Shown: positions 18,148 through 25,511 of the stretch, piece by piece
How positions within the stretch are numbered: position 1 is the first letter of the stretch
Layout of the letters: the number at the start of each line of letters is the position of its first letter
Assembly: GCF_004366635.1 (NCBI RefSeq)
Contig: NZ_SORN01000002.1
Location: 62,001 to 126,000 of the forward strand
Direction: 5' to 3'
DNA from: Roseinatronobacter bogoriensis DSM 18756
GTDB lineage: Bacteria > Pseudomonadota > Alphaproteobacteria > Rhodobacterales > Rhodobacteraceae
DNA: 64,000 bases
Notes under the pieces: model-generated
Database searches by the model: none
What the model was told of the DNA's origin: nothing
Seen by the model: only the letters and a program-made list of their open reading frames with translations
Translations under genes and position numbers: made by a program

Positions 18148-18921
18148 ATGCAGCTTGCAGGAAAACGCGCCGTGGTGACCGGGTCCAATTCGGGGATCGG
18201 GCTGGGAATTGCACGGGAACTGGCGCGCGCCGGGGCAGAGGTGGTGATTAATTCTTTCACCGATGACGCCGATGACCACGCGCTAGCGGCACAGCTTGCA
18301 ACAGAGACGGGCGTGAAGGTCAGCTATATTCAGGCCGATATGTCGAAGCCCGACCAATGCCGCGCGCTGATCGAACAGGCCGGGGGCTGCGATATCCTGA
18401 TCAATAATGCAGGCATTCAGCATGTGGCGCGGATTGAAGAATTCCCGGCCGAGAAATGGGATGCCATTCTTGCCATCAATTTGTCATCAGCCTTTCACAC
18501 CACTGCAGCCGCCCTGCCGGGGATGTATGACAAAGGTTGGGGACGGGTGATCAACATTGCCTCGGCGCATGGCTTGACGGCCAGCCCCTATAAATCGGCC
18601 TATATTGCCGCCAAGCACGGGATTGTCGGGCTGAGCAAGACCACTGCGCTGGAAGCGGCGGGCAAGGGGGTGACCTGTAACGCGATCTGTCCGGGCTATG
18701 TGCTGACGCCGATCGTGGAAAAGCAGATCCCCGACCAGATGAAAACCCACAACATGGACCGCGAAACAGTGATCAAGGAAGTGATGCTGTCACGCCAGCC
18801 CTCGGGCGAATTTGCGACAGTTGAGCAGATGGGCGGCACGGCTGTGTTCCTTTGTTCTGACGCGGCGGCGCAGATCACAGGCACGACCATTTCTGTGGAT
18901 GGAGGCTGGACCGCCTTGTAA
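18148..18921 (+). CDS. bdhA: 3-hydroxybutyrate dehydrogenase (SDR family)
   Basis: 257-residue short-chain dehydrogenase that interconverts 3-hydroxybutyrate and acetoacetate with NAD, in polyhydroxybutyrate (PHB) turnover. The cofactor loop is TGSNSGIGLGIA, then NNAGIQHVARIEEF. The catalytic Ser is in NIASAHGL and the YxxxK in YIAAKHG. The segment CNAICPGYVLTPIVEKQIPDQ is characteristic of D-3-hydroxybutyrate dehydrogenases. The ATG at 18148 has AAGGAG upstream; earlier in-frame starts lie in the terminator region. A patatin-like gene follows 128 bases later, a pairing seen in other Rhodobacterales. Confidence 0.92.
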   Translation: MQLAGKRAVVTGSNSGIGLGIARELARAGAEVVINSFTDDADDHALAAQLATETGVKVSYIQADMSKPDQCRALIEQAGGCDILINNAGIQHVARIEEFPAEKWDAILAINLSSAFHTTAAALPGMYDKGWGRVINIASAHGLTASPYKSAYIAAKHGIVGLSKTTALEAAGKGVTCNAICPGYVLTPIVEKQIPDQMKTHNMDRETVIKEVMLSRQPSGEFATVEQMGGTAVFLCSDAAAQITGTTISVDGGWTAL

Positions 18922-18948
18922 CCGCGTGTTGTGTGGACAGGGCAGGAT

Positions 18949-18973
18949 TTGAGTATTTCTGGCAAGAAAATGA
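18949..18973 (+). repeat. 25-base dispersed repeat, copy 1
   Basis: A 25-base sequence beginning TTGAGTATTTCTGGCAAGAA and ending AATGA occurs here, 27 bases after the bdhA stop. An identical copy lies on the minus strand at 28467-28491. Its orientation relative to the preceding stop codon is the same in both. Function unknown. Confidence 0.75.
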
Positions 18974-19049
18974 TGCAGTTACGCGACAATTGGCCGGTGC
19001 CGCCAAGACATATGGCGGTGATCTGCGATTTGAGCATGGAGAAATATGA

Positions 19050-20084
19050 ATGACAAAGCGGATCAATCTGGCGCTTCAGGGGGGCGGTGCGCATGGCGCG
19101 TTCACATGGGGTGTGCTGGATCGTTTGTTGCAGGAAAAGGACATTGAGATCGCAGCGATTTCCGGCACTTCGGCGGGGGCGTTGAATGCGGCGGCGCTGA
19201 AGGCGGGCATGGCGCAGGGCGGCGCGCAGGGGGCGCGGGTGTTGCTGGACCGGATCTGGCATCAGGTCGGGTCGGTGCATGATTTGCGCCTGACAGGGTG
19301 GATTGCGCAGACATTGCCACCGGTGGGTATGGTGAATTCGTGGATGGAGTCGCTGATGCCTGTCTCGCCCATGGATATTGCAGCGCTGGTGACCAGCCCC
19401 TACCAATACGGCCCGCTATATCGCAACCCGCTGGAGCCGGTGGTGCGCACGCTGAATTTTGATCAGGTCTGCGCGCATGACGGGCCGGAATTGCATATTG
19501 CAACCACCAATGTGCGCAGTGGCAAGATCCGGGTGTTTTCGGGGACAGAGATTTCCTGTGAGGTGATCATGGCTTCGGCCTGCCTGCCCACGTTGTTTCA
19601 GGCCGTGGAGTTGGAAGACCCTGTGACCGGTGTACGCGAAGCGTATTGGGATGGGGGATATACCGGCAACCCGGCGCTGTACCCCTTGTTTGACGCGCAT
19701 TTGCCCGATGACATTGTGATCGTGAATATCAACCCGTTGCAGCGCGAGGATGTGCCCCGAACGCCGCAGGAAATCCAGAACCGGGTCAACGAGATCAGTT
19801 TCAATTCCTCGCTGTTGCGCGAATTGCGGGCCATCCAGTTCGTCAAGGACCTGATCGCGCAAGGCCGGATGGAGCGCGGAACGATGAAGGATGTGCTGGT
19901 GCATATGGTCGCTGATGATGACCTGATGACGACCTTGTCCGTCACCAGCAAGGTCACGCCGACGCCCTATCTGTTGCACAGCCTGAAAGAGGCCGGGCGC
20001 AAGGCGTGCGAGGGGTTCTTGTCAGCGCATAAGGCTGATCTGAACACGCGCGCCAGTCTCAATCTGGAAGAGATGTTTGGCTGA
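19050..20084 (+). CDS. Patatin-like phospholipase
   Basis: 344 residues with the patatin catalytic dyad. The glycine-rich oxyanion loop is LALQGGGAHGAF, the nucleophile elbow is GTSAG (Ser near 43), and the catalytic Asp is in YWDGGYTGNP. Such proteins are lipid acyl hydrolases or, in PHB-accumulating bacteria, intracellular depolymerase-like proteins. Its position directly after 3-hydroxybutyrate dehydrogenase suggests a role in PHB granule mobilisation; this is inference. Its 3' end overlaps the convergent DUF502 gene by 26 bases. Confidence 0.9.
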   Translation: MTKRINLALQGGGAHGAFTWGVLDRLLQEKDIEIAAISGTSAGALNAAALKAGMAQGGAQGARVLLDRIWHQVGSVHDLRLTGWIAQTLPPVGMVNSWMESLMPVSPMDIAALVTSPYQYGPLYRNPLEPVVRTLNFDQVCAHDGPELHIATTNVRSGKIRVFSGTEISCEVIMASACLPTLFQAVELEDPVTGVREAYWDGGYTGNPALYPLFDAHLPDDIVIVNINPLQREDVPRTPQEIQNRVNEISFNSSLLRELRAIQFVKDLIAQGRMERGTMKDVLVHMVADDDLMTTLSVTSKVTPTPYLLHSLKEAGRKACEGFLSAHKADLNTRASLNLEEMFG

Positions 20085-20769
20085 TCTTCTGTGTCCGCGT
20101 GCGTCCGGCGGTGGCGTGTGATCCGGGTTTGCGTGGCTCCGGATAGACCAGCCCGGCAGAGATGACCAGTTTCGCGGCATCCTCGATCGACATGTCCAAC
20201 TCGATCACATCGGCGCGGGGCACAAACAGCAGAAAGCCAGAGGTCGGGTTGGGCGTGGTGGGCAGGAAGATTGACACCATCTCGCCGTTTTCGGCCAGAT
20301 AGTTGCCAATCTCGCCGCGTGTGGTGGTCGAGATGAAGGCCATCGCCCAGATGCCGGGGCGCGGATATTGCACCAGACAGGCGCGGTCGAAGGTCGGCGC
20401 CTGACGGGACAGGATGGTGTCGGCAATCTGTTTGACCGCGTTATAGATCGAGCGGATGACCGGCATCGCCTCGACAATGCGTTCGCCCCAGCTGACCAAT
20501 GTGCGCCCGATCAGGCCCTTGGTGAAATAGCCCATCACAAGGGTGAAGATCACGAAGATCACCACCCCCACACCGGGGATGTCCAGCCCGGTCAAAGCCT
20601 CTGGGTGAAAGCGGCGCGGGATCAGGGGCAGGATCAGCCCGTCGATCCAGGTGATGACATTCCAGACCAGCCAGATTGTCAGCACGCCCGGCGCAATAAC
20701 CGCCAGCCCGGCCAGAAAATTGCCGCGCAGCGATGCGATCAGACCGCGTTTGCCATGTTCCGGACTCAT
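20059..20769 (-). CDS. DUF502 membrane protein
   Basis: 236 residues. Two hydrophobic membrane segments (about 15-45, GNFLAGLAVIAPGVLTIWLVW, and 65-90, VVIFVIFTLVMGYFTKGLIG) precede a conserved soluble domain with MPVIRSIYNAVKQI and FLPTTPNPTSGFLLFVP, the hallmark of DUF502. The C-terminus is basic and poorly conserved. The biochemical role of the family is not known. It is convergent with the patatin gene and single on its strand. Confidence 0.9.
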   Translation of the reverse strand: MSPEHGKRGLIASLRGNFLAGLAVIAPGVLTIWLVWNVITWIDGLILPLIPRRFHPEALTGLDIPGVGVVIFVIFTLVMGYFTKGLIGRTLVSWGERIVEAMPVIRSIYNAVKQIADTILSRQAPTFDRACLVQYPRPGIWAMAFISTTTRGEIGNYLAENGEMVSIFLPTTPNPTSGFLLFVPRADVIELDMSIEDAAKLVISAGLVYPEPRKPGSHATAGRTRTQKISQTSLPD

Positions 20770-20835
20770 ATGATTCCCCTGATGATCAACTTGCGCGCAA
20801 AGATGGGGTAGGGGGCAGGCATATACAAGCGCTCC

Positions 20836-21738
20836 TCATGCAAGCGCGCGGGCGATTTCGGCAGCCAGCCGGGCATTGTTGCGCACCAAGGCAATATTGG
20901 CCGCAAGGGATGCGCCCTGCGTCAGCTCGAAAATACGGCGCAGCAGGAAGGGAGTGACGCCCTTGGCGGAAATCCCCTGTGCCTCGGCCTCTCTCAGGGC
21001 GGTTTCGATCAGGGGGGCGAGCATGGAGGCGGGCAGTTCATCGACTGCCGGAATGGGGTTTGCGACCAGTTGACCGCCGGGCAGGCCAAGCTGCGCGCGC
21101 ATCCGGTGGCTGGCGGCGATTTGCGCCGGCTGATCCATGCGCAAGGGCGCTTTCAACCCGCTGTCGCGCGACCAGAAGGCAGGCAGCGCGTCCTGACTAT
21201 AGGCGATGACCGGCACGCCAAGCGTTTCCAGAACTTCCAGTGTCTTGGGCAGATCGAGGATGGCTTTTGCCCCTGCGGCCACGACCGTGACGCGGGTTTG
21301 CGCCAGTTCCTGCAGGTCGGCAGAAATATCGAAACTGTGTTCGGCCCCGCGATGGACACCGCCAATGCCGCCTGTGGCAAAAACCTCGATCCCGGCGCGC
21401 GCGGCGCAGATCATGGTGGCCGCGACGGTTGTGGCCCCGGTGCGCCCAGTGGCGAGGGCGACTGCAAGATCGGCGCGGCTGAGTTTCAACGCGTCGGGGG
21501 TCTGGGCAAGCCGGTCAAGCTGCGCGGCGCTCAGCCCGATGTGGATCTGGCTGTCCATCACCGCGATGGTGGCCGGAATCGCCCCTGCGGCGCGGATGTC
21601 CGCTTCGACCTGCTGGGCCATTTCCTTGTTCTTGGGCCAGGGCATGCCATGGGTGATGATGGTCGATTCCAGCGCCACAATGGGCAGGCCCCTGGTGCGG
21701 GCCTCGGCGATTTCGGGGGTGTAGCTCAGTAAGGTCAT
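20836..21738 (-). CDS. psuG: Pseudouridine-5'-phosphate glycosidase
   Basis: 300-residue PsuG/IndA-family enzyme that splits pseudouridine 5'-phosphate into uracil and ribose 5-phosphate. Family signatures are VALESTIITHGMPWP, then IAVMDSQIHIGL, TGRTGATTVAATM, VFATGGIGGVHRGAEHSFDISADL and GAKAILDLPKTLE. The start at 21738 (MTLLSYTPEI) fits the family; 67 extra upstream residues are Pro/Ala-rich and rejected. It lies 10 bases downstream of the kinase gene on the same strand, so the kinase and glycosidase steps are encoded together. RNA pseudouridine salvage or degradation is the expected pathway. Confidence 0.93.
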   Translation of the reverse strand: MTLLSYTPEIAEARTRGLPIVALESTIITHGMPWPKNKEMAQQVEADIRAAGAIPATIAVMDSQIHIGLSAAQLDRLAQTPDALKLSRADLAVALATGRTGATTVAATMICAARAGIEVFATGGIGGVHRGAEHSFDISADLQELAQTRVTVVAAGAKAILDLPKTLEVLETLGVPVIAYSQDALPAFWSRDSGLKAPLRMDQPAQIAASHRMRAQLGLPGGQLVANPIPAVDELPASMLAPLIETALREAEAQGISAKGVTPFLLRRIFELTQGASLAANIALVRNNARLAAEIARALA

Positions 21739-21748
21739 TTGGGTTCCT

Positions 21749-22645
21749 TCAGCTTTGGTTTGGCGGCTGGGCCACATGCGCGGCTGCGGCGCTGAGGGCA
21801 AATTCCAGCGCGGCGCGGCGCGCCGCGCCGCCCAGTTCCTGTGCAATATGTGCGCCCATGAAGCAATCGCCCGCGCCTGTGGCGCGCCGGGCCGTGGTGG
21901 CGGGTGGCGACAGGGTGAGTTCGGCGGATGCATCGGCATCTGTGACGCTGCGTGGCCCGTCGGTCACCAGCGCGCGCGTGGCCCCCAGATGGAGCAAGGC
22001 GCGTGCGGCGCTGGCGCTGTCGGTGAAGGGGGTGTCGCAAAGCCCGCTCGCCTCGGCGAGGTTGAGGTAGACGGTGCAGCGAGGGCGGGCAAGAAAGGGC
22101 CTGAGGCGTGCGGCCTTGGCGGGGGAGGCGGCGGTGAGGCGCAGGTCGGCGCTGCGCAATTCGGGGGCCACAGCCAGCTGTTGCAACAGGCCGCCCGACA
22201 GGCCGCTATCCACCACGACTGGCCCGCGCCACGGCGTGTCGCGGCTTGCCAGCCGACCATCTTGCAGCGGGGCAAGGCAGGACAGGTCCAGCGCCTCCAG
22301 CGCGGCAGAGGCAGCAATGGCGGCAACAAGGCCCTGCGCCCCTTCGATGGCGAGGTAGGAATCCGTGCGCGCGCCGTCCTGCATAACAAGGAAACGCGTG
22401 TCGATGGCGGCGGCCTTGATCGCGGTGACAAGGGCTGTGCCCGGCGCATCCTGCCCGATTGCGGCAATCAATGCAGGCCGATGACCATGCTGCGCAAGCG
22501 TGCGTGCGATGTTGAACGCGACCCCGCCGGGGGATTGGCCAATCTGGCCGGGCACATCATCGCCCACGCCTATCTGCGCAGGGCTGTGGCCGATAATGTC
22601 CCAATGGGCCGCGCCAATGCACAGAATGTCCGGGATGTGTGTCAT
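21749..22645 (-). CDS. psuK: PfkB-family pseudouridine kinase
   Basis: 298 residues of the ribokinase/PfkB family. The N-terminus DILCIGAAHWDIIG is typical of pseudouridine kinases, GGVAFNIARTLAQHG binds sugar, and ATGAGDCFMGAH is the C-terminal PfkB signature with the catalytic Asp. It would phosphorylate pseudouridine for the PsuG enzyme encoded next. The ATG at 22645 is chosen because the domain starts there; an ATG at 22723 would add 26 residues and overlap the divergent gene. The protein is unusually Ala-rich in the second half. Confidence 0.88.
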   Translation of the reverse strand: MTHIPDILCIGAAHWDIIGHSPAQIGVGDDVPGQIGQSPGGVAFNIARTLAQHGHRPALIAAIGQDAPGTALVTAIKAAAIDTRFLVMQDGARTDSYLAIEGAQGLVAAIAASAALEALDLSCLAPLQDGRLASRDTPWRGPVVVDSGLSGGLLQQLAVAPELRSADLRLTAASPAKAARLRPFLARPRCTVYLNLAEASGLCDTPFTDSASAARALLHLGATRALVTDGPRSVTDADASAELTLSPPATTARRATGAGDCFMGAHIAQELGGAARRAALEFALSAAAAHVAQPPNQS

Positions 22646-22721
22646 CTGGCTTTGGTGCCGCAAAGCGCGAAGATTGGCAAGCAGGGCTGGCGACGGGACA
22701 AATGGCCTGCTAGGCAAACGC

Positions 22722-23288
22722 ATGTTTGAAGATTTCTCAGAACGCTTGTTTGCGCATTTTGTCGCTGGACACTGGCGCGCACCCTATAGCGAAAACGCGT
22801 ATCCGGTGACGACAGATCAAGGTGTCGGGCTGGGGCAGGTCATGGCCGCGGGACCGCGGGACATAGCGCGCGCGCTCAATGTCCGGCGCGGCGCAGACCA
22901 GCAGGCGTGCCTGCGGCTTGCCGATACGCTGGAACGCGAGCGTGATGTTCTGGTGCGGGCCAGCGTATTGCAAACCGGGCTGGCCCCAGCGCCCGCCGGT
23001 TTGGATGGGCTTGCGGCTGCTTTCGCGGCGCCGATGGACGCACAAGGCGGGGTAGTGTTTTCAACGCGCGCGACCCGATTTGAGGATCTGGGCCGCGCAT
23101 TGCGCGCCAGTGTCATGGGCGGTGCGATCTGGTGCCCGACCGTGGATCAGGCCGTGTTTGCGACCGCGTTCGCCTGTCTGGTGCAGCAGGCAGACTTGCC
23201 GCCGGGGGCATTTGCCTTGCTGCACGCGCATGTTCCCAGCACAAAAGCGGCGTTTGATGAGGCCGGGCTGACCATGCAGGAATGTTGA
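22722..23288 (+). CDS. Aldehyde-dehydrogenase-like protein lacking the catalytic half
   Basis: 188 residues. The N-terminus (FVAGHWRAPYSENAYPV, then GQVMAAGPRDIARAL and LADTLERERDVLVRAS) resembles the start of aldehyde dehydrogenases. The end (MGGAIWCPTVDQAVFATAFACLV, ADLPPGAFALLHAHV) resembles the segment before their nucleotide-binding Gly loop. The middle is compressed, and the catalytic Cys and Glu regions of the family are absent. The frame is intact with normal codon use, so this looks like a maintained short protein and not fresh decay. It is divergent from the pseudouridine kinase gene. The ALDH relation is my reading of scattered motifs and could be wrong; function unknown. Confidence 0.6.
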   Translation: MFEDFSERLFAHFVAGHWRAPYSENAYPVTTDQGVGLGQVMAAGPRDIARALNVRRGADQQACLRLADTLERERDVLVRASVLQTGLAPAPAGLDGLAAAFAAPMDAQGGVVFSTRATRFEDLGRALRASVMGGAIWCPTVDQAVFATAFACLVQQADLPPGAFALLHAHVPSTKAAFDEAGLTMQEC

Positions 23289-23297
23289 GCGCGGGTG

Positions 23298-23516
23298 TTA
23301 CAGCCCGGTGCGTGCCCCAAAGATGCGGTCCACCACCTCGGCGCGGGTCAGGCCCAGTTTTGCAAGTTCTGCGTCAGACATGGCGTTGAAATGCATCACT
23401 GCGCGGTATTTCGGCGAAAACTCTGCAATGCGAACCAAAGCATTGAGGATGCTGTCCCCGATCTGGCGCAGATTCGGGCGCGCTGTGTTGCGAATGTTTG
23501 TTGTGAGCGTCGTCAT
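23298..23516 (-). CDS. DUF1127 small protein
   Basis: 72 residues. The DUF1127 pattern is clear: YRAVMHFNAMSDAELAKLGLTRAEVVDRIFG. Small DUF1127 proteins in alphaproteobacteria bind RNA or affect RNA decay; CcaF1 of Rhodobacter sphaeroides is one studied example. AAAGG lies before the ATG. Unlike the CcaF1 locus, no CUCCUCCC-type small RNA array follows it here; the convergent ALDH-like gene ends 9 bases away. Confidence 0.85.
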   Translation of the reverse strand: MTTLTTNIRNTARPNLRQIGDSILNALVRIAEFSPKYRAVMHFNAMSDAELAKLGLTRAEVVDRIFGARTGL

Positions 23517-23695
23517 TTGGAAACCCTTTCGAACAAGTGTTTCCCCCCTTAGCGTTGAAGGTAGGACAGGATGGCTGACATGACTACAGTAAATCCCGAA
23601 ACCCCGGTTTGCGTTGGCTGCAAGGCTCGATATGCAAGAAATTGTTAACTATTCGCGCCTAGCCTTTGTGAATGATCTGATGAATTGATACCAAA

Positions 23696-23710
23696 GTTCT
23701 CGCATTGTTC
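23696..23710 (+). promoter_or_regulatory. LexA SOS box 1 upstream of recA
   Basis: GTTC-TCGCATT-GTTC matches the alphaproteobacterial SOS operator GTTC-N7-GTTC exactly. It lies 81 bases before the recA start. Confidence 0.85.
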
Positions 23711-23726
23711 TAATTTATGGTGTATG

Positions 23727-23741
23727 GAACAATTATCGAAC
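23727..23741 (-). promoter_or_regulatory. LexA SOS box 2 upstream of recA
   Basis: GAAC-AATTATC-GAAC is the reverse-complement form of the same GTTC-N7-GTTC operator. It is centred 31 bases from the first box and 50 bases before the recA start. The A+T-rich stretch 23680-23740 is the likely promoter. The rest of 23517-23680 shows nothing that I can call. Confidence 0.8.
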
Positions 23742-23790
23742 AAACAGGCGATTGCCGCGCGTGGCGCGCTGTGGAATAAGGGGCAAGGAA

Positions 23791-24858
23791 ATGGCAATGG
23801 CGGACCTGCTGACAATGACCGACAAACGGACGGCGGAAAAACAGAAAGCGCTGGATTCAGCGCTGGCACAGATTGAGCGGCAATTTGGAAAAGGCTCGAT
23901 CATGAAGCTGGGGGGCGATAACCCCGTGGCAGAGATCGAGGCGATCTCGACCGGCTCTCTGGGGCTGGATATCGCGCTGGGGATTGGTGGCCTGCCCAAG
24001 GGGCGCGTGATCGAGATTTACGGGCCGGAAAGCTCTGGCAAGACCACATTGACGCTGCATGCAGTTGCTGAAGCGCAAAAGAAGGGCAGTGTCTGCGCTT
24101 TTGTGGATGCCGAACATGCGTTGGACCCGCAATATGCGCGCAAGCTGGGTGTTGATCTGGATGAATTGTTGATTTCACAACCCGACACGGGCGAACAGGC
24201 GCTGGAAATCGTCGATACGCTTGTGCGGTCGGGCGCGGTCGGGCTTGTCGTGGTCGATTCGGTCGCGGCACTGACACCGAAATCCGAGCTTGAGGGTGAT
24301 ATGGGCGACAGTTCGGTGGGCGTGCATGCCCGGCTGATGAGTCAGGCCATGCGCAAGCTGACCAGTTCGATTGCGCGGTCGAACTGCATGGTGATCTTCA
24401 TCAACCAGATTCGCATGAAGATCGGGGTCATGTTCGGCTCTCCTGAAACGACGACAGGGGGCAATGCGCTTAAATTCTATGCGTCGGTGCGGCTGGATAT
24501 TCGCCGGATCGGATCGATCAAGGATCGTGACGAGGTGGTGGGCAACCAGACCCGCGTCAAGGTCGTCAAGAACAAGGTCGCGCCGCCGTTCAAACAGGTG
24601 GAATTCGACATCATGTATGGCGAGGGCATTTCCAAACGCGGGGAATTGCTGGATCTGGGCGTCAAGGCCGGTGTGGTCGAGAAATCGGGCGCCTGGTATT
24701 CCTACGGGGATGAGCGGATCGGACAGGGGCGCGAGAATGCGAAAACCTATCTGAAGGAAAACCCGCAAACCGCCATGCAGATCGAAGACAAGATTCGCGC
24801 CGCGCATGGGCTGGATTTTCATATGAGCGAGGGTGACGATTCCATCCTCGAGGACTGA
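23791..24858 (+). CDS. recA: Recombinase RecA
   Basis: 355-residue recombinase and LexA co-protease. It has Walker [10 protein letters not shown], then [31 protein letters not shown] and the C-terminal [21 protein letters not shown]. The tail is short and acidic. The ATG at 23791 (MAMADLLTM) is preceded by AAGGAA; an in-frame ATG 13 codons earlier would place coding sequence near the operators. Two SOS boxes upstream indicate LexA control. A MOSC-domain gene follows after 11 bases. Confidence 0.98.
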   Translation: MAMADLLTMTDKRTAEKQKALDSALAQIERQFGKGSIMKLGGDNPVAEIEAISTGSLGLDIALGIGGLPKGRVIEIYGPESSGKTTLTLHAVAEAQKKGSVCAFVDAEHALDPQYARKLGVDLDELLISQPDTGEQALEIVDTLVRSGAVGLVVVDSVAALTPKSELEGDMGDSSVGVHARLMSQAMRKLTSSIARSNCMVIFINQIRMKIGVMFGSPETTTGGNALKFYASVRLDIRRIGSIKDRDEVVGNQTRVKVVKNKVAPPFKQVEFDIMYGEGISKRGELLDLGVKAGVVEKSGAWYSYGDERIGQGRENAKTYLKENPQTAMQIEDKIRAAHGLDFHMSEGDDSILED

Positions 24859-24869
24859 GTGGAGCGAAT

Positions 24870-25442
24870 GTGCAGGTAACACGCGCAGAACTGGATGCGG
24901 CGTTGCCGGATATCCTGTCAGCCCCGAGTGATGCGGGGCTGATTTCGTCGCTTTGCCTGCGGCCCGATTACGGTAAGCGCGTATTTGTTGACAGGATTCA
25001 TGTCACGGCAGACCAAGGTATTCCGGGGGAACGCTGGGCGTCGCGGCCGTGGCGGCGCATGGCTGATGGCAGCCCCGATCCCGGCATTCAGATCTGTATT
25101 TTGCAAAAGCGTGTGCTGGACCTTGTCTGGCGTGACCGGGCGAATACCGTGCATCCGGGCGACACATTCATAACAGATATGAACCTGTCAGAGGGCAATC
25201 TACCAGCCGGGCAATTGTTGCATGCGGGCAGCGCGGTGTTGCAAGTCTCGGATATTTTTAATGATGCCTGCGTGAAGTGGAAGGCGCGATATGGCGTGGC
25301 CGCATGGGACTGGGTGAATGACCCTCAGAACCGCGCGTTTCGGCTGCGGGGGATTTTGTGCCGCGTTGTGCGTGACGGCGAAATCCGTGAGGGCGCGCGC
25401 TTGCGCAAGCTCTCAGGCGGGTCTGAGGGCGATATCGGCTGA
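24870..25442 (+). CDS. MOSC-domain protein
   Basis: 190 residues from a GTG at 24870 with GGAG just upstream. The beta-strand-rich MOSC core includes GLISSLCLRPDYGKRVFVDRI, GIPGERWASRPWR and GNLPAGQLLHAGSAVLQVSD, with the expected Cys in FNDACVKWKARYG. MOSC domains occur in molybdenum-cofactor sulfurases and in YiiM-like proteins that reduce N-hydroxylated bases or carry sulfur. The substrate here is unknown. Co-transcription with recA is likely from the 11-base gap, which would give it SOS regulation; that is inference. Confidence 0.8.
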   Translation: MQVTRAELDAALPDILSAPSDAGLISSLCLRPDYGKRVFVDRIHVTADQGIPGERWASRPWRRMADGSPDPGIQICILQKRVLDLVWRDRANTVHPGDTFITDMNLSEGNLPAGQLLHAGSAVLQVSDIFNDACVKWKARYGVAAWDWVNDPQNRAFRLRGILCRVVRDGEIREGARLRKLSGGSEGDIG

Positions 25443-25511
25443 TACAGGTGTGGACAGGCTAGGCGCGCAAGGCTAAACCGTGCCAACTTGAATTCGCGCC
25501 GGAGGAAATTC

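Noticed and set aside
23298..23516. CcaF1-CcsR-like small RNA array beside DUF1127
   Set aside because: No CUCCUCCC motifs or hairpins follow the gene; the neighbouring gene ends nine bases away.
23517..23640. Ten-codon upstream peptide (MSAILSYLQR) before DUF1127
   Set aside because: No ribosome-binding site; too short to support without conservation data.
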